Shown here piece after piece: positions 45,231-53,902 of a stretch of 64,000 nt of DNA. How positions within the stretch are numbered: position 1 is the stretch's first letter; each line of letters starts with the position of its first letter. This DNA is from Flavobacteriales bacterium. Its GTDB lineage: Bacteria; Bacteroidota; Bacteroidia; Flavobacteriales_D; Sanyastnellaceae. The translations under genes were made by a program, and so were the position numbers. The stretch is from positions 1 through 64,000 of the forward strand of contig CANKYR010000001.1 in NCBI GenBank assembly GCA_947488195.1. The letters are read 5' to 3'. The notes beneath the pieces are model-generated. The model saw only the letters and a program-made list of their open reading frames with translations. It did not search any database and had not been told where the DNA came from.

Positions 45231-48200
45231 ATGAAATTTCTACACATATTATTCCTTTCAGCTATTCTTACGCTCACTTGCAACTTCGCGTTAGCAAACA
45301 ATTCTTTTTTCATTGAAAACAAGGGGCAGGTAAAAAACGAAAAGGGAATTCAAGACCATTCGGTTTTGTTTACGTACGCTACTTCTGAAATGGATGTGTT
45401 TGTCCGCAAGAGTGGGCTAACCTACCAGTTCAAGCGTTATAACAATGATGGGGTTTACGCAGAGCGTGTTGATGTGAATTGGAAGGGATGTTCTGTAGGT
45501 TCTGTGGCGAAAGGATTACAAGAGTTGGGTTACACGGAGAATTATTTTGTAGATGGAAAATCAAATTCGGCAAACGCGTTTCAAGAAGTGCGCATTTCGA
45601 ATATTTATCCGGGCGTGGATTGGAGAATGTATATTACTGAAGCTGGATTGAAATACGAATTCATTGCGGAAAGTGCCCAAGCTGCAATGCAAATTAGCAT
45701 GCAAGTTGAAGGGGCGGAAGAATTGGAAAAGTGTTCCAACGGTAGCATTCGAATTAAAGGTGAAATGGGACAAGTGAACGATGCGAAGCCGGTTTATTTC
45801 AACCAAGAAAAAAGTATTGAAGGAAATTTTATTGTGAATGGAAATTCAATTCAATTTGAAATTCCTTCCAACACCGTTGGTGAAATTGTTTTAGATCCAG
45901 AGGTTATTTGGACTTCTTACTACGGCGGAGCCGGACTAGACGATTCACGTGGAATTTATACCGACACAAATGGCGATTATTATTTAACGGGAGCGACCAA
46001 TTCAACCACGCTCATTTCATACCTCGGATATCAAGGTTTGTTGGGCGGAAGCAATGATGTGTATGTGGTGAAGTTCAATAGCTTGAATCAACGCTTGTGG
46101 GCCACTTATTACGGCAGAACTGGAAGCGATGTTGGAAACGACATTGTTGTTGATCCTTACGGAGGAATTTATGTAGCAGGAAGCACAAGTTCAATGTCCG
46201 CATTCGCGGTGAATAGTCAGCAGACTGTTTATGGTGGCGGCCCGAAAGATGGATTTGTTTTGAAATTGTTTCCAGACGGAACGCTGGAGTGGTGCTCTTA
46301 TTACGGCGGCAGTGGCGACGAGCAATTGACATCGTTGTCTGTCGGGTTTCAAGGCGAGGTTTATTTCATTGGAGAAACGAGTTCGACTGATTTGATTACT
46401 TTGGACGCCTTGCAAAGTGCATATGGCGGAGGTGCAAGTGATTTTTATTTGGGGATGATAGATCCGGGAGGGTTCCTTCTTCGCTACACTTATTTTGGTG
46501 GCACCGGGGCGGAATTGGCGGGAGACCTTGTTGCAACAAGCGATTTCAATTTGTATTTCACGGGAACTACAAGCTCTCCTGCAGGAATGGCTGCAGGTGG
46601 CGCACAGAACACATACGGTGGCGGGGCTTATGACGGTTTCTTTGCTAAGATAAACGGTGGAAATATAATTGAATGGGCTTCCTACATAGGTGGAGCCAGT
46701 GAAGACAGAGCGGAAGCCATTCATGTTGCGGGCGACCAGCTTTACATAGTTGGAAAATCCGGCTCAATAAGTGGAATTTCTACCCCCGGTGCTGCGCAAG
46801 TGTTCAATGGAGGAGGAAGTTTCGACGGGTTCTTAGCCTCTTATATGATTGATGGAATGGTGAATTGGAAAACCTATTACGGAGGTTCTGGAAACGAATC
46901 GCTTTGGGGAGTTACCACAGATGCGGCGGGAAGTGTATTCATTACAGGGAATTCAACCTCTTCCAACTTGGGAGATAATGGCTTTCAGAATGCAAATGGC
47001 GGATTAACGGACATTGTTTTTGCGGGATACTCAATAGATGGCCCGCGCTATTGGAGTTCTTATTTAGGCGGAAGCGCTGATGAATCGGTGAGCGATTTGG
47101 TGATTAATTCAGATCAAGAAATGTATTTTGCCGGAAGTTCCGCCTCTTCTAATCTTGCCGTGGGTGGATACGAAGCCACTAACAATGGTGGTGGTGAAGC
47201 GTTCTTCGGGAAGTTGAAAAACTGCGACTATCCTTATTTAACGGTTCACATTACCGGCGACACTATATTCTGTGACGGAAAGTCCGCCATTTTGTGCGCA
47301 GGTGGTGCCGATCATTTTCTCTGGTCTACTGGAGATACAACTGCAGCGATTGAAGTTGACGCGCCAATGGTTGTTTATCTTATTGGAACAAACACTCCCG
47401 GTTGTAGCACGCGCTCAGACGATTACACCTTTACGGTTTTACCGCAGCCAACGATTACAATTGCGGCAGACGGGCCCCTAACTTTTTGCGGCAACGTTTC
47501 TGTGAACCTAACAGCAACTGGAGGTTTGAGTTATGAATGGAACAGTGGTCCACTTACAGAAACAATTAATGTGACGGAGTCGGGTAATTACTCCTGTACT
47601 GGCATTAATGAATACGGATGCGAAGGAAGCAGCAATCAGTTGAGTGTTGAAGTCTTTGATTTGCCACAAGTTGCCATGGGACTTTCTACCGATAGCATTT
47701 GTATTTCAGCCGATCCGGTAGGTATTGTTGGTTTGCCTTTGGGGGGCACCTACATTGGGGATGGTATTGTTGGGAATTCCATTGACCCAACGGTTGCTGG
47801 CGGCGGCGCGCATCAGATCTATTATACCTATACTGATTCAAACGGATGTACTAACACGTCAGATGTGTTCGACTATTTCGTGTTGTTCGAGCCTACGGTT
47901 CTTTTCCTTTCACAAGACACGGTAATGGCAGGAGATCCTCCGGTTGAGATGACCGGCATTCCAAGTGGCGGATATTATACCGGCTTTGGGGTAAGCGGAA
48001 ATTTATTTTATCCCGAGTTGGTAGCCCCCGGGTTCTACCAAGTTACATATAACTATGTAGATGACAATGGCTGTACCAATAGAGATACGCAAGTCATCTA
48101 TGTCTGTTGCGTTGGAATTGACGAAGCAACGGCATCAGAGCCGAAGTTGTATCCTAATCCGACCGAAGGGGTGTTGAATTTCACTTTAGGAACGCATTCC

Positions 48201-48368
48201 GCCCGAGCATATCGCATTTATGATCTTTCGGGAAGGGTGGTTCAACAAGAAAATTTATTTTTAGAGCAAAGTTCTCTTAACGTCACGAATTTAGCGAATG
48301 GTCAGTATTTACTGAGGTTTGAAGGCGACGGGGTCTTTATTCCGATTCCATTTTCAGTTTCGAAATAA
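45231..48368 (+). CDS. Large T9SS cargo with seven SBBP beta-propeller repeats
   Basis: A 1045-residue exported protein. Signal peptide to about residue 22; an N-terminal domain beginning ENKGQVKNEKG that commonly precedes SBBP repeats; then seven repeats of about 45-60 residues between roughly 225 and 650, each with a W/Y-x-S/T-Y-Y/I/L-G-G core (for example WTSYYGGAGLDDSRGI, WCSYYGGSGDEQ, WSSYLGGSADES) and ending near YxxG-T/S-S. Next come Ig-like or PKD-like modules with short Cys spacings, and a type-A T9SS sorting domain over the last 75 residues (LYPNPTEGVLNFTL, LANGQYLLRF). A surface or secreted adhesin-like role is plausible; ligand unknown. Confidence 0.85.
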   Translation: MKFLHILFLSAILTLTCNFALANNSFFIENKGQVKNEKGIQDHSVLFTYATSEMDVFVRKSGLTYQFKRYNNDGVYAERVDVNWKGCSVGSVAKGLQELGYTENYFVDGKSNSANAFQEVRISNIYPGVDWRMYITEAGLKYEFIAESAQAAMQISMQVEGAEELEKCSNGSIRIKGEMGQVNDAKPVYFNQEKSIEGNFIVNGNSIQFEIPSNTVGEIVLDPEVIWTSYYGGAGLDDSRGIYTDTNGDYYLTGATNSTTLISYLGYQGLLGGSNDVYVVKFNSLNQRLWATYYGRTGSDVGNDIVVDPYGGIYVAGSTSSMSAFAVNSQQTVYGGGPKDGFVLKLFPDGTLEWCSYYGGSGDEQLTSLSVGFQGEVYFIGETSSTDLITLDALQSAYGGGASDFYLGMIDPGGFLLRYTYFGGTGAELAGDLVATSDFNLYFTGTTSSPAGMAAGGAQNTYGGGAYDGFFAKINGGNIIEWASYIGGASEDRAEAIHVAGDQLYIVGKSGSISGISTPGAAQVFNGGGSFDGFLASYMIDGMVNWKTYYGGSGNESLWGVTTDAAGSVFITGNSTSSNLGDNGFQNANGGLTDIVFAGYSIDGPRYWSSYLGGSADESVSDLVINSDQEMYFAGSSASSNLAVGGYEATNNGGGEAFFGKLKNCDYPYLTVHITGDTIFCDGKSAILCAGGADHFLWSTGDTTAAIEVDAPMVVYLIGTNTPGCSTRSDDYTFTVLPQPTITIAADGPLTFCGNVSVNLTATGGLSYEWNSGPLTETINVTESGNYSCTGINEYGCEGSSNQLSVEVFDLPQVAMGLSTDSICISADPVGIVGLPLGGTYIGDGIVGNSIDPTVAGGGAHQIYYTYTDSNGCTNTSDVFDYFVLFEPTVLFLSQDTVMAGDPPVEMTGIPSGGYYTGFGVSGNLFYPELVAPGFYQVTYNYVDDNGCTNRDTQVIYVCCVGIDEATASEPKLYPNPTEGVLNFTLGTHSARAYRIYDLSGRVVQQENLFLEQSSLNVTNLANGQYLLRFEGDGVFIPIPFSVSK

Positions 48369-48445
48369 AAAAAATAAAGTTTTTTTGAGAAAAGTGTAAC
48401 CTTTTTAGGTCGATAGGGGTAAAAGAAGCATAACCTATTTGACTT

Positions 48446-48943
48446 ATGAAAAACTCAATCACAATCTCCATCTTCGCAGCAGTTCTTTCTCTTAGCCTTG
48501 TGTCTTGTCAGAAAGAATTCTACATGCCATCATCACCTGTATCTTTAACGGACACCACTTCTAGTGTTTCAAACACAGACGAGACTGCTCCAACAGCGGT
48601 TCTAGGTGAAGACGTTGCTAAATTGAATTTCGTGTGGCTTCAGCCAGAAGGAGCAAATGCAACCCTTCAAGGGGTGAAAATAGAGATTGCAGATAAGAAT
48701 GGGGAGGTCGTGTTTTCAGCAATCGACGTAATGGCAGCAGGTGACGAGGTGTTTCAGTGGTATCCTGGAATTATTCTTCAAGCCGATGAATATACTTTCA
48801 CAATGAAATCCGCCTCTGGCAACGTATTAAGTGTTACAACCTTAAATGTTGCAGACGCTTTCGAACAAGACGAATACATTCATCAAGCAGACGGAGCGAA
48901 ATTCTTCCTTCAAATGTCTTGGGAAAAAGCATCAGAAATATAA
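48446..48943 (+). CDS. Hypothetical lipoprotein
   Basis: I do not recognise the family. The 165-residue protein has a lipoprotein signal (hydrophobic stretch ending LSLVSCQKE, lipid-modified Cys near residue 21), a Ser/Thr-rich linker to about residue 50 and a compact beta-rich domain (LNFVWLQPEGANATLQGVK near 61-79) that might be Ig-like. It lies 77 bp after the SBBP cargo gene and ends before a strong terminator. It could be a periplasmic or surface companion of the cargo, but nothing in the sequence proves that. Confidence 0.7.
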   Translation: MKNSITISIFAAVLSLSLVSCQKEFYMPSSPVSLTDTTSSVSNTDETAPTAVLGEDVAKLNFVWLQPEGANATLQGVKIEIADKNGEVVFSAIDVMAAGDEVFQWYPGIILQADEYTFTMKSASGNVLSVTTLNVADAFEQDEYIHQADGAKFFLQMSWEKASEI

Positions 48944-48967
48944 GTTCAGGTTAGTTAGGTATGAGAC

Positions 48968-48993
48968 AACCCCTTCAAGCGGAGGGGTTTTTT
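48968..48993 (+). terminator. Rho-independent terminator after the lipoprotein gene
   Basis: AACCCCT (48968-48974) and AGGGGTT (48983-48989) form a 7-bp stem with an 8-base loop, followed directly by six T residues. Confidence 0.85.
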
Positions 48994-49006
48994 CATGAAA
49001 TAAATA

Positions 49007-49039
49007 ACGCAGTTTGTGCACCTATATACGCAGTTTGTG
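49007..49039. repeat. 12-bp direct repeat before the hybrid kinase
   Basis: ACGCAGTTTGTG occurs exactly at 49007-49018 and 49028-49039, a period of 21 bp or two helical turns. The second copy ends 2 bp before the -7 element of the kinase gene. Spacing and position suit a regulator bound as two units on one DNA face. Confidence 0.65.
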
Positions 49040-49041
49040 TA

Positions 49042-49049
49042 TAAATTCG
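49042..49049 (+). promoter_or_regulatory. -7 promoter element of the hybrid kinase gene
   Basis: TAAATTCG fits TAnnTTCG and ends 7 bases before the ATG at 49057. Confidence 0.5.
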
Positions 49050-49056
49050 CATCCGC

Positions 49057-51051
49057 ATGACCCAAGAAGAAGAACTCAAATATTTACGCGGGCGGATTGC
49101 CGAATTGGAGCAGTCTGAGCATAAAGCTTTGAATAGCGCTGAAAAATTGATTTTCAATCGCGAGGCAAAGTTCAAGGGAATTATAGATAATTTTCATTTA
49201 GGTCTTCTTGAGGTAGCCCCAGACGGACGGATTATACGAGCGAATGAGTCGTTTTGCGAAATGAGTGGGTTCAGCTGTGAAGAATTGCAAGGTCAGGATG
49301 GTGGTGATTTGTTGTTAGACAGCGAAGAGAAAGAGCTAATGACAGCGCGCAATACGGGACGCACGGAAGGTAAAGAAGATGTTTATGAATTGCGTGTCTT
49401 CAACAAGAATAAAGAAACGCGCTACTGGTTGGTAAGCGCAGCCCCTCTTTTGGGAGATGACGGCGAGGTGCATGGATCAATTGGTATTCATTGGGACATT
49501 ACCGAGATGAAACAATTGGAATTTGAGTTGAAAGGAGCGCGTCACAAAGCAGAAGAATCGTCGAAAGCTAAAGCCATGTTCTTAGCGAATATGAGCCATG
49601 AAATTCGAACCCCTCTAAATGGAATTGTTGGAATGGCAGAGCAGCTAGCTCAATCTCAATTGGATGCCGACCAGCGCTATTTTGTAGACATCATGCGTTC
49701 GGCATCTTCCACGTTGTTATCGATAATAAATGATGTTTTAGATATTTCAAAAATTGAATCAGGGAAATTTAGTATTGAAACGACACCGTTCAATTTGAAC
49801 GAAACCATTCGAAGAACGTTAAGCATTTTTGGAGAGAAGGCGAAGCAAACCAATGTATCGTTGGACATAGAGCTAATGGACGACCGGGGAATTATGCATC
49901 TGGGAGATCCACACCGACTTAGTCAGGTGCTTTTCAACATTGTTGGAAACGCAATGAAGTTCACGCAAGCGGGATATGTTCGGGTGACTTCACACCTCGC
50001 TCGAGGTGAAAACGATAGATGCCTCGTTTCGTTTTCAATTGAAGACACGGGAGTTGGAATGGATATGGCTTATTTGACAAAGGTTTTTGAAGCGTTTACC
50101 CAAGAAGACGCGAGCGTTACTCGAAAGTTTGGAGGAAGCGGCTTAGGCTTGAGTATAGCGCGAAACATTGTGCACATTATGGGAGGCACCATTGAAATTG
50201 AAAGCGAAAAAGGGAAAGGCACGCGGGTTAACATTCGCATTCCAATGAGAATATCGAATGAAAAAACGAAACAGGATATAGTAGAAATTACAGACTTACA
50301 AAAATCGCTTAAAGGCCTTCGCATCTTAGCTGTTGAAGACAATGAGCTGAATCGAATGGTTCTTCAAGTTATCTTGAAGAAGTGCGAAGTTGTTTTAACC
50401 ATTGCGCATAATGGACAAGAGGCCATTGATCTTATTCAACAACAAGAATTTGACCTTGTGCTAATGGATGTTCAGATGCCAATCGTTGATGGATTAGAAG
50501 CCACGAAGTACATCCGGAATGAATTGAAAATGATCATCCCGATTATTGGATTAAGTGCAAACGCCATGCGTGAAGAGGTTGAGATTTGTAAGCAGGCGGG
50601 TATGAACGATTATTTGGTGAAACCTTATTCAGAACGAGTGCTGGTGGAAATAATGAAAAAGTGGAGTACTGAAGTGATGGCGACAGAATCTACAAAGGAC
50701 GGGAATGAAGTTGCGGAAGAGTTAGATCTTTCCGTTTTGAAACAATACGTAGGAAATGATATTGACGCATTGAGAGATATTGTTACCGGATACCTAAAGC
50801 ACCTTCCCCCACAATTGGACCGATTGGAATTGGCTTTAGTTGGTTCAGATGTTTTGGCTTTGCGTCACGAGCTTCATCAGTTGAAAGCGAGCATGGAAAT
50901 TATAGGTGTCCGTCCAGACGGACTATCTTTTGCAGCCATTTCGAACGAATTGAAATCAGATGGTTTATCTGACCTTGTGAAAACTGCCATTAACTCTGTT
51001 ATTACAAAAGGAAAGGACGCCATTATTAGTCTACGCAAGACCGTTGAATAG
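49057..51051 (+). CDS. Cytosolic hybrid histidine kinase (PAS-HisKA-HATPase-REC-Hpt)
   Basis: A 664-residue sensor with no membrane segment. Order: short coiled coil (1-30), PAS plus PAC (about 35-155), HisKA with His181 in NMSHEIRTPLNG, HATPase (about 285-400; VGNAMKFT, EDTGVGM, GGSGLGLSIA), receiver (about 421-535) with phosphoacceptor Asp471 in VLMDVQMP and Lys522 in YLVKPYS, and an Hpt domain (about 557-650) with His607 in ELHQLKAS. It can thus run a whole four-step relay alone. Its likely output is the response regulator-phosphatase 74 bp downstream. The signal is unknown; PAS may bind a small ligand or cofactor. Confidence 0.92.
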   Translation: MTQEEELKYLRGRIAELEQSEHKALNSAEKLIFNREAKFKGIIDNFHLGLLEVAPDGRIIRANESFCEMSGFSCEELQGQDGGDLLLDSEEKELMTARNTGRTEGKEDVYELRVFNKNKETRYWLVSAAPLLGDDGEVHGSIGIHWDITEMKQLEFELKGARHKAEESSKAKAMFLANMSHEIRTPLNGIVGMAEQLAQSQLDADQRYFVDIMRSASSTLLSIINDVLDISKIESGKFSIETTPFNLNETIRRTLSIFGEKAKQTNVSLDIELMDDRGIMHLGDPHRLSQVLFNIVGNAMKFTQAGYVRVTSHLARGENDRCLVSFSIEDTGVGMDMAYLTKVFEAFTQEDASVTRKFGGSGLGLSIARNIVHIMGGTIEIESEKGKGTRVNIRIPMRISNEKTKQDIVEITDLQKSLKGLRILAVEDNELNRMVLQVILKKCEVVLTIAHNGQEAIDLIQQQEFDLVLMDVQMPIVDGLEATKYIRNELKMIIPIIGLSANAMREEVEICKQAGMNDYLVKPYSERVLVEIMKKWSTEVMATESTKDGNEVAEELDLSVLKQYVGNDIDALRDIVTGYLKHLPPQLDRLELALVGSDVLALRHELHQLKASMEIIGVRPDGLSFAAISNELKSDGLSDLVKTAINSVITKGKDAIISLRKTVE

Positions 51052-51053
51052 GC

Positions 51054-51107
51054 CTATAATTTCAGCCTAAAACAAACGCAGATTAAGAATTATAGTTTAA
51101 TCTTGCG
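51054..51107. promoter_or_regulatory. Two interleaved dyads at the RR-phosphatase promoter
   Basis: CTATAATT (51054-51061) and AATTATAG (51088-51095) are perfect arms. CGCAGATTAA (51077-51086) pairs with TTAATCTTGCG (51097-51107) with one bulged base; the right arm contains the -7 element. The two dyads interlock, as in a pseudoknot if transcribed. The left arm shares ACGCAG with the direct repeat at 49007-49039. Confidence 0.5.
51098..51105 (+). promoter_or_regulatory. -7-like element of the RR-phosphatase gene
   Basis: TAATCTTG differs from TAnnTTTG at one base. The same octamer stands 4 bases before the cyclase gene at 57831, which supports it as a working variant. It lies 20 bases before the TTG start at 51125. 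Confidence 0.4.
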
Positions 51108-51124
51108 TCGTAAATCCACACCAA

Positions 51125-52378
51125 TTGAGAAGAGGAAAACGATACATTATTCTTGTAGATGATGAAGCTATTATTCTGAGCGTCTTATCGCTTCATGTAA
51201 AAAGCTTTTTACCGGAAGGAATTGAATTGCTAACCGCTAATTCAGGCGAAAGTGCGTTAGAAAAACTAAACCCCTTACTTGAAGAAGGCGGAGAACTTTT
51301 GTGTGTTATTAGCGACTATATGATGTCTCCAATGAGAGGCAGTGAATTGTTGGGTCAATTGGAAATACTTTCACCGGCGAGTAAAAAGATAATGCTAACG
51401 GGTCAGGCTGATTTACAGGCGGTTTCAGAAGTCTTAGGTAAAGCTCGATTGTTTCGATACATAGAAAAACCCTGGGAGCCGAAGGACTTGGAGCTTACGG
51501 TGTTAGAGGCCATTCACATTTATGACAACGAAACTGAATTAGCCAAGCGGACACAAGAGCTTGAAATTCTGCACAAGGAATTGGAGCAAAAAGTTATAGA
51601 TAGAACTGCGGAATTAAATCAGAAAAACGAAGAGCTTAGGCAGGGACTTCAATACGCGCGATTTGTTCAAGAGTGCTTTTTACCAAATCACACAGATGCG
51701 TGGGATGTATTGCCGAAACTGCATGTGTTTAGCACTTCGGCAGAAGCTGTTTCAGGAGACTTTTATTGGTATAAAAATTTGGGAGATTCTGTTCTTATTG
51801 CTCAAGGCGATTGCACGGGACACGGCTTAGCTGGCGCATTGCTCACTGTTTTGGTAAGTGATTTTCTTTCTGAAAAAACAAGTCACCTTGTTGGGGCAGT
51901 TAACGTGAAGGAAATTGTGAGTGGTACTGTATACGACTTGAAGAAGAGATTGCGCAGAGATGTTCAATATTCAGATATGGTTGCAGGTTTTGACTTGGCA
52001 CTTATGCAGGTTAATTTAAAAACAGGCGACGCTGATTGGGGGAGTTTGAATTCGAATCTCATGTTGGTGAATGAAAGCAATGAGGTTGAAATTATTTCAA
52101 AGTCGAAGGGGTTTCTTCATTTAGATCTTGAACAAACAGATGTTGCCGGAGGAAAAGTGAACATAAAAGGAAAGCGAGTTGTCATGTGTTCAGATGGACT
52201 TTACGATCAAATAGGCGAAGTGTCGAACAAGCGTCTGCGTATGAGCGGACTTATTCAATGGATTGAAAGCGGACAGGTGTTCTTGGACAACAAATGCGGC
52301 ATTGACGATTTGTTTGCTACCTGGAAAGGAGCGCAAGATCAAACCGATGACGCTACGTGGGTGAGTTTTCAGCTTTAG
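51125..52378 (+). CDS. Response regulator fused to a SpoIIE-type PP2C phosphatase, TTG start
   Basis: A 417-residue protein. Receiver domain 1-125 with VDDE near residue 11, phosphoacceptor Asp64 in VISDYMMSP, Thr92 and Lys115 (YIEKPW). A coiled coil (about 130-168) links it to the PP2C/SpoIIE domain (about 190-417), which has the metal-binding EAVSGDFYWY, GDCTGHGLAGALL and MCSDGLYDQ. Such proteins dephosphorylate anti-sigma-factor antagonists, as RsbU and RssB-like proteins do. The frame has a stop at 51098-51100 and the first usable start is TTG at 51125. Directly downstream of the hybrid kinase, its presumed donor. No STAS or anti-sigma gene is nearby. Confidence 0.9.
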   Translation: MRRGKRYIILVDDEAIILSVLSLHVKSFLPEGIELLTANSGESALEKLNPLLEEGGELLCVISDYMMSPMRGSELLGQLEILSPASKKIMLTGQADLQAVSEVLGKARLFRYIEKPWEPKDLELTVLEAIHIYDNETELAKRTQELEILHKELEQKVIDRTAELNQKNEELRQGLQYARFVQECFLPNHTDAWDVLPKLHVFSTSAEAVSGDFYWYKNLGDSVLIAQGDCTGHGLAGALLTVLVSDFLSEKTSHLVGAVNVKEIVSGTVYDLKKRLRRDVQYSDMVAGFDLALMQVNLKTGDADWGSLNSNLMLVNESNEVEIISKSKGFLHLDLEQTDVAGGKVNIKGKRVVMCSDGLYDQIGEVSNKRLRMSGLIQWIESGQVFLDNKCGIDDLFATWKGAQDQTDDATWVSFQL

Positions 52379-52384
52379 CAAAAA

Positions 52385-52428
52385 TCGAAAATTTTCGAAA
52401 CTTGTCAAAAGGGGCTAATCCTTTTTGA
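52385..52428 (+). terminator. Palindrome and terminator-like hairpin after the RR-phosphatase gene
   Basis: A 14-bp perfect palindrome TCGAAAATTTTCGA (52385-52398) begins 7 bases after the stop. It is followed by CAAAAGG (52406-52412) pairing with CCTTTTTG (52420-52427), a hairpin whose right arm supplies a short T-run. The second hairpin is a probable terminator ahead of thyA. Confidence 0.55.
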
Positions 52429-52458
52429 ACACCTCATTTTTATTTGAATGTCCTCAAT

Positions 52459-52466
52459 TACATTTG
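52459..52466 (+). promoter_or_regulatory. -7 promoter element of thyA-folA, leaderless
   Basis: TACATTTG is an exact match to TAnnTTTG and ends 4 bases before the ATG at 52471. That position decides the thyA start over the ATG at 52444, which would lie upstream of the promoter. Confidence 0.6.
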
Positions 52467-52470
52467 GAGC

Positions 52471-53265
52471 ATGAAGCAGTATCACGATTTGTTACAACAC
52501 CTTTTAGACAACGGCGCGAAGAAGGAAGACCGCACGGGTACGGGAACTTACAGTGTTTTCGGACATCAAATGCGATTTAATTTAGCGGAAGGATTTCCGC
52601 TAATAACAACGAAGAAGCTTCATACACGAAGCATTTTCGTAGAGCTTTTGTGGTTTCTAAAAGGCGACACGAACATTTCTTATTTAAAGGATAACGGAGT
52701 TTCCATTTGGGACGAATGGGCCGATGAAAATGGAAACTTAGGTCCTGTATACGGCTACCAGTGGCGCTCATGGCCGAATCCAGACGGAAGCTCAACCGAT
52801 CAGATTGTTAATTTGGTAAACGGATTGAAAAAAAATCCGAATAGTCGCAGACACATTGTTTCTGCTTGGAACCCTTCATTCATTGAAGATATGGCGCTTC
52901 CGCCCTGCCACTGTTTGTTTCAGTTTTATGTGGCGGAAGGAAAATTGAGTTGTCAATTGTACCAAAGAAGTTGCGATACGTTTTTAGGAGTTCCCTTCAA
53001 CATAGCATCATACGCTTTGTTGGTTCATATGATTGCGCAAGTATGCGATTTGGAAGTGGGTGATTTTGTTTGGACCGGTGGAGATGTGCATTTGTATTCC
53101 AACCACGTAGATCAAGCGAAACTGCAATTGACCCGCGAACACCGCACACTTCCAACTTTAAAATTGAATCCGAATGTGAAAGATCTTTTTGCATTCACCA
53201 TGGACGATATTTCAATTGAAAACTACGATCCGCATCCACACATTAAAGCAGCAGTTGCTATCTAA
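52471..53265 (+). CDS. thyA: Thymidylate synthase
   Basis: Converts dUMP and methylene-tetrahydrofolate to dTMP and dihydrofolate. Catalytic Cys is in [29 protein letters not shown]-like sequence near residues 20-37 and [19 protein letters not shown] (split at about 167-185) are invariant family regions. Starting at the ATG at 52471 gives 264 residues, the same as E. coli ThyA; the open frame extends to 52444 but that start precedes the promoter. It overlaps folA by one base, pairing dihydrofolate production with its recycling. Confidence 0.97.
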   Translation: MKQYHDLLQHLLDNGAKKEDRTGTGTYSVFGHQMRFNLAEGFPLITTKKLHTRSIFVELLWFLKGDTNISYLKDNGVSIWDEWADENGNLGPVYGYQWRSWPNPDGSSTDQIVNLVNGLKKNPNSRRHIVSAWNPSFIEDMALPPCHCLFQFYVAEGKLSCQLYQRSCDTFLGVPFNIASYALLVHMIAQVCDLEVGDFVWTGGDVHLYSNHVDQAKLQLTREHRTLPTLKLNPNVKDLFAFTMDDISIENYDPHPHIKAAVAI

Positions 53266-53774
53266 TGGAAATTTCAGTAATCGCCGCCATGGGCTTGAAT
53301 CGTGAGATTGGTAAAGACAACGATTTAATGTGGCACCTCCCAAACGATATGAAGTTCTTCAAGGATACTACGAAGGGCCATCACATTATCATGGGAAGAA
53401 AAAACTACGAAAGCATTCCGCTCGCATTTCGTCCGTTTAAAAATCGCGTGAACATTGTTTTATCGCGCGATAAAAATTACGACGCTCCCGGATGTGTGGT
53501 CTTCGACGAACTAAGTCGGGCATTGGGTTTTTCGCGCGAAGGAGGAGAAACAGAAGTGTTTATTATTGGCGGCGAGCAAATCTATGCTTGGGCGCTTCGT
53601 GAGGGCTTTGTTCAGCATATTTATTTGACGCATATTGAAGGTGAATTCCCAGGCGCTCATGCGCATTTTCCTGAATTCGATGCGAGTTTATATTCGAGAG
53701 AATTGATTTTGGAACAGGGAGTTGATGAGAGGCATAAGTTTGGGTTTAAGACTTACAAATACACGTTGGTTTAG
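53265..53774 (+). CDS. folA: Dihydrofolate reductase
   Basis: Reduces dihydrofolate to tetrahydrofolate with NADPH. The N-terminus ISVIAAMGLNREIGKDNDLMWHLPNDMKFF (seen across residues 3-32) holds the active-site loop and the acidic residue in LPNDMKFF; HHIIMGRKNYESI and FIIGGEQIYAWAL are the cofactor-binding parts. Length 169 is typical. Its ATG overlaps the thyA stop (TAATG). A repeat-filled convergent spacer follows. Confidence 0.97.
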   Translation: MEISVIAAMGLNREIGKDNDLMWHLPNDMKFFKDTTKGHHIIMGRKNYESIPLAFRPFKNRVNIVLSRDKNYDAPGCVVFDELSRALGFSREGGETEVFIIGGEQIYAWALREGFVQHIYLTHIEGEFPGAHAHFPEFDASLYSRELILEQGVDERHKFGFKTYKYTLV

Positions 53775-53784
53775 TTGCTTTGCA

Positions 53785-53902
53785 AGGTCTTTCAGAAGGT
53801 CGCTACGCGAAGCGTCCTTGCAAAGCACCTTTCGTAGAACCTTGTCAATACACCTTCCGCAGGACCTTTCGTAGAACCTTGTGAACACACCTCTCGCAGA
53901 AT
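53785..53902. repeat. Repeat array in convergent spacer (copy B), with 37-bp tandem units
   Basis: Two tandem 37-bp units (53827-53863 and 53864-53900) match at 32 of 37 positions; each begins with the identical 19 bases ACCTTTCGTAGAACCTTGT and is itself built of 12-13-base ACCTT-type units. The upstream part (53808-53840) aligns with copy A at 14617-14650. It fills the whole spacer between folA and yjbR, ending at the yjbR stop codon. No spacers of unique sequence are present, so it is not CRISPR. Confidence 0.7.

Noticed and set aside
46191-46724. Open frame of 177 codons on the minus strand opposite the SBBP cargo
   Set aside because: It mirrors the repetitive Gly/Ser-rich coding strand; composition is Cys/Arg-rich and unlike a real protein.
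45902-47200. Repeated sequence inside the SBBP gene as a DNA repeat element
   Set aside because: It is explained by protein repeats (YYGG cores) in one frame; DNA identity between copies is low.
53827-53900. Possible CRISPR array (37-bp period)
   Set aside because: The two units are adjacent with no unique spacers, the units themselves differ, and no cas gene is present.
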